This document shows positions 7,716 through 11,903 of a stretch of 11,903 nucleotides of DNA, piece after piece. The notes under the pieces were generated by a model. That model worked only from the letters and a program-made list of their open reading frames with translations, ran no database searches and was not told the origin of the DNA. Positions within the stretch are counted from its first letter, which is position 1. Each line of letters begins with the position of its first letter. The DNA is from an uncultured cyanobacterium (lineage in GTDB: Bacteria; Cyanobacteriota; Cyanobacteriia; PCC-6307; Cyanobiaceae): contig CAIKWV010000572.1 of the NCBI GenBank assembly GCA_903831165.1, positions 1 through 11,903 on the forward strand. The letters run 5' to 3'. Made by a program: the position numbers and the translations under genes.

Positions 7716-8954
7716 TCAGCTGGCTGCGACTTCGCTGAGCAGCCTTGCCGCCAGCCACTCCCCACTGCGCAGCGCCCCCTCGATGCGGCCGAAACCGGGG
7801 CCAGCGATGGCATCGCCGCAGAGCGCTACCCGGCTGTCGGGGCAGACCATGCTCTCGGCATCGAGCCCGGGAGCGCAGGGGAAGGCCGCTCCCCAGCGCA
7901 TTAACTGGCGTTGCTCCACCCCGGCCAGGCCCTCGCCATCGGGCAACACGGCCACCAGGCTGGCTGATAACGCCTCGCTGAGGGCCTGGATCAGCCTCAG
8001 CTCGGCCCCAGGATCCGCCGGGGCGTCCAGCAGGCGGCCGGCGGAGGAGCGGCTGCCATGGATCCCCAGGTAGCGATCCGCCACGGCCGCACTGGAATGG
8101 GCCACCACCACCACGCGGCCATCCGCCAGCGGCTGAATCGAGAGGCGCTCCAGCCCCCAACGCTCCTGGGCCTCCGGTGTGAAGCTCAGATGGCGAAAGG
8201 GCAGGGACAGCCAGGGCCGGGCCGCCGCCGCGGCGATCATGAGCAGCAGGTTGCTGCGGGCTTCACTCCTGAGGGCGGCGATGGACTGGAGCGCCGCGGC
8301 CAGCCGTGGATCGCCCAGCCGACGGGCAGCCGCGGCCAGGGGCACCTCCGACCAGCCGAACACCTGGGGCCCGCGGGGATGGGCCAGCAGGGTGCCGGCC
8401 AGCACCAACCAGTCGGCCTGGGCCAGCACCTGCCCCTGTGCATCGAGCAGACGCCAGGGTCCAGCGGCAGTTGGAACCAGGTCCCGCACCATCACGCCAT
8501 AGCAGACCTTGGGACCGGCCACCCCGGCGGGCGTGGCGGCCGCCGCCAGCTCCAGCAGCCCGCCGGCGAGGGACTCCATGCCGCGGCCGCCGCCATGGAT
8601 CTCGCCCGCCAGTCGGGCGTCGTTGCTGCCGGCAGCGATCCGGCCATCCGCCTCCAGGGTCGCCAGGCCGGCTGGGCCCGGAGGCCAGGGCCCGATCCAG
8701 CCGCCCTGCCGCAGGGGCGCCAGAAGGGCAGGAGCCGGCTCGGCGCTGATGTTGAACAGCGGCGCGCCATGGTCGATCGCCAGGGCGTCATCCCGGCGGG
8801 AGCGGCGGGTGGCGGCCCGACCACCGGCACCGCGTCCCGTTTCCAGCAGGGTGATCGGCGCCCGGCAACCGAGCCGGCGCAGCTGGGCCACCAGGGCACA
8901 GCCCGCCACCCCGGCACCGACGACGGCGATCGACCGGGGATCAGCCCTCTCCAC
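7716..8954 (-). CDS. Renalase-like FAD-dependent amine oxidase family protein
   Basis: A 412-residue flavoprotein of the NAD(P)/FAD amine-oxidase-like group, similar in pattern to renalase-type proteins. The N-terminal Rossmann fold has SIAVVGAGVAG (8-18), with Glu38 ending the second strand (TLLE) for the FAD ribose, then GRGAGGRAATRR. IDHGAPLFNIS follows the FAD region. The C-terminus has LMRWGAAFPCAPG and ALCGDAIAGPGFGRIEGALRSGEWLA, a typical FAD-binding GD motif (Gly380-Asp381). The substrate is unknown. The frame is open back to 9113, but conservation begins at the Rossmann strand, so GTG at 8954 (or 8960) is preferred; both overlap the last bases of the upstream lipoprotein gene, pointing to coupled translation. 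The residues before this in the open frame are Lys/Arg/Val repeats that merely mirror the lipoprotein repeats. Confidence 0.8.
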   Translation of the reverse strand: MERADPRSIAVVGAGVAGCALVAQLRRLGCRAPITLLETGRGAGGRAATRRSRRDDALAIDHGAPLFNISAEPAPALLAPLRQGGWIGPWPPGPAGLATLEADGRIAAGSNDARLAGEIHGGGRGMESLAGGLLELAAAATPAGVAGPKVCYGVMVRDLVPTAAGPWRLLDAQGQVLAQADWLVLAGTLLAHPRGPQVFGWSEVPLAAAARRLGDPRLAAALQSIAALRSEARSNLLLMIAAAAARPWLSLPFRHLSFTPEAQERWGLERLSIQPLADGRVVVVAHSSAAVADRYLGIHGSRSSAGRLLDAPADPGAELRLIQALSEALSASLVAVLPDGEGLAGVEQRQLMRWGAAFPCAPGLDAESMVCPDSRVALCGDAIAGPGFGRIEGALRSGEWLAARLLSEVAAS

Positions 8955-9165
8955 CTTCACCGCCTTCGCCACCCTTTTCACCCTTCTCACCCTTCTCACC
9001 CATTTCAGCCTTGGGTTTGGCCGGGGCCACTGCCGGTGCGGAGCTGCTGGGAGCCATCGTCTCGCCGGATTTGGGAGCCGGGGAGTGGGAGCTCTGTCCG
9101 CAGCCCGTGACACCGGCGATCAGGCCGGCGGTGGCCAGGAACAGGGCAATGGAGGGTCGGGCCAT
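8941..9165 (-). CDS. Small repeat-containing lipoprotein
   Basis: A 74-residue protein of unknown function with a clear type II signal: MARPSIALFLATAGLIAGVTGC, a lipobox (GVTGC) with the lipidated cysteine at 22. The mature chain is disordered: a Ser/Pro/Ala/Lys stretch (about 24-54), then GEK repeated three times and GGE repeated three times (56-73), a collagen-like Gly-rich charged tail. The matching DNA (8944-9000, minus) is a run of 9-base units, prone to repeat-number change. Its stop (8943-8941) lies inside the start region of the FAD protein. No homologue is recognised; the call rests on the signal and lipobox, which are strong for such a short gene. Confidence 0.7.
   Translation of the reverse strand: MARPSIALFLATAGLIAGVTGCGQSSHSPAPKSGETMAPSSSAPAVAPAKPKAEMGEKGEKGEKGGEGGEGGEG
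8944..9000 (-). repeat. In-frame 9-base tandem repeats
   Basis: Six consecutive 9-base units at the lipoprotein 3' end. The first three read GGTGAGAAG or GGTGAAAAG (Gly-Glu-Lys); the next three have drifted to Gly-Gly-Glu codons. The unit length keeps both the lipoprotein frame and the shifted upstream extension of the FAD-protein frame open if copies are gained or lost. Confidence 0.75.
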
Positions 9166-9477
9166 GGCTGGATCAGGTGGGCGATGCGGCCATTGTTGGC
9201 GACAGCGGCGGAGGCTGGGGGCCAGAGGCGACAGTTGCCTGTGCGAAATGGCACCGATGCCCGGGGCCCGGTCACTGGGATCCAAGTGCCAGCTGTTCCA
9301 GCGCCCAGGCATCCGCGTCCGTCCAGCCCACGCCAGGGCGATGGACCCAGCCATTGAGGGGTACCGGCCCAGACCACGAGCGCCCTTCGCTTCAGCGGAG
9401 GCGGTGATGGAGCAGCCAGGGGCCCTGCCGGCCCAAGGTCATCGCCTGCCGGCGATCATGGGCTGGAGGACTGAGCG
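9166..9477. other. 312-base stretch without a confident gene
   Basis: It should hold the lipoprotein promoter (minus strand) and the leader of the dioxygenase gene (plus strand, with GGAGGA at 9465-9470), but no convincing -10/-35 pair is visible. On the minus strand, a frame from ATG 9442 to the stop at 9272 reads MTLGRQGPWLLHHRLR, then an in-frame TGA (9394-9392), then 39 residues including GPVPLNGWVHRPGVGWTDAD. This has protein-like character but no recognised family. It may be a decayed small gene or chance. Confidence 0.35.
9465..9470 (+). promoter_or_regulatory. Ribosome binding site that decides the dioxygenase start
   Basis: GGAGGA lies 7 bases before GTG 9478 and 13 bases before ATG 9484. 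The spacing favours the GTG, giving an N-terminus MTMRF instead of MRF. Confidence 0.6.
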
Positions 9478-10149
9478 GTGACCATGCGCTTTCAGCTGGA
9501 GCGGATCCTCAGCCCGGAGCAGCTGCAGACGCTGCGATCCAAGCTGCTGGATGCCGCCAGTCCCTGGCAGGCCGGCATCGAGACAGCCGGCTGGCACGCC
9601 CGCGCCGTCAAGCACAACCGCCAGCTGGCCCGCGACAGTGACCTGCATCGCCAGCTGGCAGCGGGGGTGCTGCAGGCATTGGCGGCCGATCCCCTGGTGC
9701 AGGCCGCGGCCCTGCCCCTGCGCCTGCACAGCCTGCGCTTCAGCCGCAGCGGCTCCGGGGAGGGCTATGGCCGCCATCTGGACGATGCCTACATGGCCGA
9801 AGGCCGCTCCGACCTCTCCTTCACCCTGTTTCTCAGCGAGCCGGCGGACTACAGCGGCGGCGAACTGGTGCTGGAATTTCCCAGTGGCGAAGAGCGGCAC
9901 AAGCTGGCGGCCGGCGCTGCCGTGGTGTACCCCAGCACCCTGCTGCATCGGGTCGAACCGGTGGGGCAGGGCGAACGGCTGGTGGCGGTGGGCTGGATCG
10001 AAAGCCGGATCCGCGGCGCGGAACAACGGGAACTCTTGTTTGAACTGGACACGGCCCGCCGCTCCCTGTTCGCCCGCGAGGGCAAGAGCGAGGAATTCGA
10101 CCTGATCAGCCGCAGCTACAGCAATCTGTTGCGCCTCTGGGGCCCCTGA
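9478..10149 (+). CDS. PKHD-type Fe(II)/2-oxoglutarate-dependent hydroxylase (YbiX/PiuC-like)
   Basis: A 223-residue oxygenase of the prolyl-4-hydroxylase-like fold, expected to hydroxylate an unknown substrate using Fe(II), O2 and 2-oxoglutarate. The metal triad is visible: His100 and Asp102 in YGRHLDDAYM and His157 in YPSTLLHRVEPV, with Arg167 (GERLVAVGW) for the 2-oxoglutarate carboxylate. AVKHNRQL (43-50) matches the conserved N-terminal Lys/Asn/Gln segment of the family. Length agrees with YbiX/PiuC proteins (about 225), so the gene looks complete. Related proteins are often linked to iron uptake or iron-regulated loci, but no TonB receptor or other iron gene is adjacent here. The GTG start is set by the ribosome binding site at 9465-9470. 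Confidence 0.9.
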   Translation: MTMRFQLERILSPEQLQTLRSKLLDAASPWQAGIETAGWHARAVKHNRQLARDSDLHRQLAAGVLQALAADPLVQAAALPLRLHSLRFSRSGSGEGYGRHLDDAYMAEGRSDLSFTLFLSEPADYSGGELVLEFPSGEERHKLAAGAAVVYPSTLLHRVEPVGQGERLVAVGWIESRIRGAEQRELLFELDTARRSLFAREGKSEEFDLISRSYSNLLRLWGP

Positions 10150-10202
10150 TGCCGCAGCCAGGCTTGATCCCCGCCAGAGTCGGCATGCGGGCGAAGCCCA
10201 GG

Positions 10203-10216
10203 CTGGCTGCAGCCAG
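10203..10216. repeat. 14-base perfect palindrome downstream of the dioxygenase
   Basis: CTGGCTGCAGCCAG is a perfect palindrome 54 bases after the dioxygenase stop. Its right part (GCAGCCAGGC, 10209-10218) repeats a direct copy at 10154-10163, so the left half can pair either locally or with the earlier copy. No T-run follows. It could be a terminator, a dimeric protein's site, or chance in GC-rich DNA. Confidence 0.4.
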
Positions 10217-10277
10217 GCCCCGGTGCTCCGAGCGCCCGTGAACGGCTCTCCCGAATCGCCATTCCCCTGCCCCTTCT

Positions 10278-10649
10278 GTGACTGCCGACCCCGTGACGCC
10301 TGATCCCAAGACGACGGATGCCGTGCCTGCCGATCGCCTGAACACCGATCCCCTGGCGAGTGAGCCGACCCGCAAACAGGTGCTGGCGGCCGCCTCACCG
10401 GGCCTGGCGGCCCTGCTCAATCTGTTGCCGGGTCTGGGCAGCGGCTACCTGTATCAGCGGCGCTGGCGCGCTTACTGGATCAACTCGATCCTGGCCAGCG
10501 GCTGGTTCCTGGCGGGCGCATTGTTGGCACCGGCCAGCGGCGGCCCCACGGAACAGCAACAGCTGCTGGGCCTGGCGGGCCTGCTGCTGCTGGCCGGGGT
10601 GACCGCCGCCGAAGCCTTCCTGGCCGGCCGCCGCGCCCGCATGGACTGA
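10278..10649 (+). CDS. Small conserved-type membrane protein, function unknown
   Basis: A 123-residue protein with a polar, Asp/Pro/Thr-rich N-terminus (1-35) followed by PGLAALLNLLPGLGSGYLYQRRWRAYW (41-67). Hydrophobic spans lie at about 68-85 and 96-115, and the tail is basic (GRRARMD). The pattern is one I associate with small cyanobacterial membrane proteins of unknown role; no catalytic motif is seen. The start is GTG 10278, with no clear ribosome binding site; GTG at 10293 or 10323 would trim the disordered N-terminus. It converges on the next gene with a 30-base gap. The Gly-Leu-Gly-Ser-Gly-Tyr-Leu-Tyr segment before the first span resembles TM2-like small membrane proteins, but this is a loose resemblance. 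Confidence 0.65.
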   Translation: MTADPVTPDPKTTDAVPADRLNTDPLASEPTRKQVLAAASPGLAALLNLLPGLGSGYLYQRRWRAYWINSILASGWFLAGALLAPASGGPTEQQQLLGLAGLLLLAGVTAAEAFLAGRRARMD

Positions 10650-10679
10650 GCAGCAGCTCCAGGCAGGTCCCCCTCAGGC

Positions 10680-10952
10680 TCAGAGGCCAAGCCGGCGACG
10701 GGCCAGCAGAAAACCGCCCCAGTAGCCCACGACCAACAGCAGTAGGTCCAGGCGACTGAGCAACAGCAGCAGCGCCAAGCCGCCGATCCCCCAGGGAATG
10801 AGCAGCGCCAGGCCGAACAACAGCTGGGTGGTCGGGCTACGGCGGGCCAGGGATCCGGAGCGCTGGACGAGACGGGGCACGCCGCGGCCCAGAAGCCAGC
10901 CGGCACCGCCGCCGAAGGCAAGGCTGACCAGGGCCTGGAGAAGCAGCAGCAT
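10680..10952 (-). CDS. Small three-helix membrane protein, function unknown
   Basis: A 90-residue very hydrophobic protein with likely membrane spans at about 2-22, 44-66 and 68-84. A basic loop between the first two (RLVQRSGSLARR) and a basic C-terminal end (ARRRLGL) predict those parts on the cytoplasmic side. Size and span number recall ATP-synthase accessory subunits of the AtpI/AtpR type, but no ATP synthase gene is near and no decisive motif is seen, so function stays open. The ATG at 10952 is the only sensible start; the upstream 79 bases are shared with the divergent DUF2993 gene. Leucine-rich frames can arise by chance in GC-rich DNA, which lowers confidence slightly. Confidence 0.6.
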   Translation of the reverse strand: MLLLLQALVSLAFGGGAGWLLGRGVPRLVQRSGSLARRSPTTQLLFGLALLIPWGIGGLALLLLLSRLDLLLLVVGYWGGFLLARRRLGL

Positions 10953-11031
10953 CGCCGCAGATTAAGCAAATCGCGCCTGTACGACGACGAGCGCCAGCAC
11001 TGGTGCGCTCAGCTCTGTTAGGAGAGGACCC

Positions 11032-11745
11032 GTGTCGCCATGGCGTTGGATGCCCGAGGACGCCTCCCCCCCTGCCGCTGATTCCGCCACCGGCTCCCCG
11101 GAGCCGGTGGCGGGGCGCGGTGGGCCGATGCTGGCCCTGCTGGCCCGCGGCCTGGAGCTGTGGCTGCGCCAACAGTGCGAGGCGATCGGGGATCTGGAGA
11201 TCCAACTGGAGGGATCGGCGGCCGAGCTGCTGCGCGGTCGCCTGGAAGGGGTGCGGCTGACGGCCCGCCGGGTGGTGTATCAGCGCCTGGAGATTGAACA
11301 GGTGACCCTGCGCAGCGAGGCGATCCGGGTGCGGATGGGGGTGCTGCTACGAACCCGCGCCGTGCAGCTGGAGCATGCCTTCCGGGTGCGCGGCCAGGTG
11401 GTCTTCAGCGGCGAGGGCCTGGGCCGCTCCTTCAGCATCCCCCCCTGGAGCGGCCTGGGGGACGGCCTGGCGGAAGAGCTGCTGGGGCTGGCTCCGCTGA
11501 GCAGCATCCGCATCGCCGAGGACCGGCTGATCCTCTCGGCTGCCGGTGGGATCGATCCCCCAGGCGAAGGCCGGGCGATTGAGCTGGCCACCGAAGTGGC
11601 GGCCGTGGAGGGGACCGTGGAGCTGCGGGCCGAGCCGGGGGCAAGGCGGAGCCGGCTGCCGATGGATCCCAACATCCGCATCGAGCGCGCCCAGCTGGGC
11701 GGCGGCCTGCTGGAGCTGGGCGGTGAGGCGCTGGTGTCGGCCTGA
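11032..11745 (+). CDS. DUF2993 (LmeA-type) family protein
   Basis: A 237-residue protein whose core fits the DUF2993/LmeA family: an N-terminal helix (LLARGLELWLRQQCEAIGDLEIQ), LLRGRLEGVRLTARRVVYQRLEIEQVTLRS, and a later beta-rich part ending in IRIERAQLGGGLLELGGEA. Mycobacterial LmeA is a periplasmic lipoglycan mannosylation factor; cyanobacterial members are uncharacterised, so that role should not be carried over. No signal peptide is seen. GTG 11032 is preferred because GGAGAGG (11021-11027) lies just upstream. The first 32 residues are Pro/Ala/Gly-rich and carry the inverted repeat at 11084-11113; ATG 11128 would start right at the conserved part but has no good ribosome binding site. 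Confidence 0.75.
   Translation: MSPWRWMPEDASPPAADSATGSPEPVAGRGGPMLALLARGLELWLRQQCEAIGDLEIQLEGSAAELLRGRLEGVRLTARRVVYQRLEIEQVTLRSEAIRVRMGVLLRTRAVQLEHAFRVRGQVVFSGEGLGRSFSIPPWSGLGDGLAEELLGLAPLSSIRIAEDRLILSAAGGIDPPGEGRAIELATEVAAVEGTVELRAEPGARRSRLPMDPNIRIERAQLGGGLLELGGEALVSA
11084..11113 (+). repeat. Perfect 14-bp inverted repeat inside the 5' coding region
   Basis: CCGCCACCGGCTCC (11084-11097) and GGAGCCGGTGGCGG (11100-11113) are perfect reverse complements separated by CC. In RNA this forms a very stable hairpin beginning 52 bases after the GTG start of the DUF2993 gene, within the variable N-terminal segment. Confidence 0.85.
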
Positions 11746-11903
11746 AGATCCGGGCAACGCCGGCAGGCATCGGCGCAGGACAAAACTGAAGCCTTGATGA
11801 GCAAGTTCTGATGACAGCGATATCGCGATCCGTTGCTAACCGGGCCCGACCAACCCCCACAGCCAACCGATCGATGCCGCTCCAGCGCATCACTTGAATC
11901 GCC
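11746..11903. other. Right-hand end, no supported gene
   Basis: No frame here looks coding. The stretch is less GC-rich than the genes. It contains a 10-base palindrome GCGATATCGC (11817-11826). An ATG at 11811 opens only 28 codons. A minus-strand frame from 11893 runs back through the DUF2993 gene and is probably a shadow. It may be the intergenic region before a gene beyond the window. Confidence 0.4.

Noticed and set aside
8944..9000. Possible CRISPR-like or intergenic satellite repeat
   Set aside because: The units are 9 bases, contiguous and in frame within a coding sequence, with no spacers.
8058..9110. Plus-strand open frame (350 codons) opposite the FAD protein
   Set aside because: The minus strand has Rossmann and C-terminal FAD motifs; this frame has repetitive His/Pro composition where it crosses the lipoprotein repeats.
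8955..9113. Upstream extension of the FAD protein to 9113
   Set aside because: The added residues are the lipoprotein gene read in another frame (Lys/Arg/Val repeats); conservation starts at the Rossmann fold.
11811..11897. 28-codon frame at the right edge
   Set aside because: No binding site, no recognisable content, and too short to support without homology.

Overview
The window looks like a piece of chromosome from a high-GC unicellular cyanobacterium of the Cyanobium/Synechococcus type. The reasons are a ClpC chaperone whose sequence matches the cyanobacterial/chloroplast form almost throughout, a lysA-rimI-clpC neighbourhood like that recalled from picocyanobacteria, several small conserved cyanobacterial-style proteins (DUF1499, DUF2993, small membrane proteins) and strong G/C preference at third codon positions. 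The genus is an inference from family knowledge; no search was run.

Layout. Positions 1-136 hold no gene I can name and seem to lie beyond a break in synteny. lysA (137-1588, minus) and rimI (1650-2132, plus) diverge from a 61-base spacer. After a 174-base AT-richer spacer with a weak promoter-like box comes clpC (2307-4886, plus), closed by a large nested stem-loop (4931-4986). A plus-strand cluster follows: a glycerol-dehydrogenase-like metal-dependent alcohol dehydrogenase (5068-6189), an alpha/beta hydrolase overlapping it by 4 bases (6186-7079), and a secreted DUF1499 protein (7123-7590). Converging on it from the right are a renalase-like FAD protein (7716-8954, minus) and, just upstream and overlapping it, a small lipoprotein with Gly-Glu-Lys/Gly-Gly-Glu repeats (8941-9165, minus). 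A 312-base stretch (9166-9477) separates these from a PKHD-type Fe(II)/2-oxoglutarate dioxygenase (9478-10149, plus). Then come two small membrane proteins facing each other (10278-10649 plus; 10680-10952 minus) and a DUF2993 (LmeA-type) protein (11032-11745, plus). The last 158 bases hold no supported gene.

How the genes fit together. Most are separate housekeeping functions: lysine synthesis, ribosomal-protein acetylation, and protein quality control. The one group that looks functionally coupled is the dehydrogenase-hydrolase pair, with stop and start codons overlapping; DUF1499 may belong to the same transcript. The lipoprotein and FAD protein are likely co-transcribed. I see no mobile element, CRISPR array, RNA gene or defence system. 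The more curious signals are local: a perfect 14-bp inverted repeat inside the 5' coding part of the DUF2993 gene, the repeat-bearing gene overlap near 8950, an in-frame stop in a protein-like small frame near 9390, and several hairpins at gene ends.
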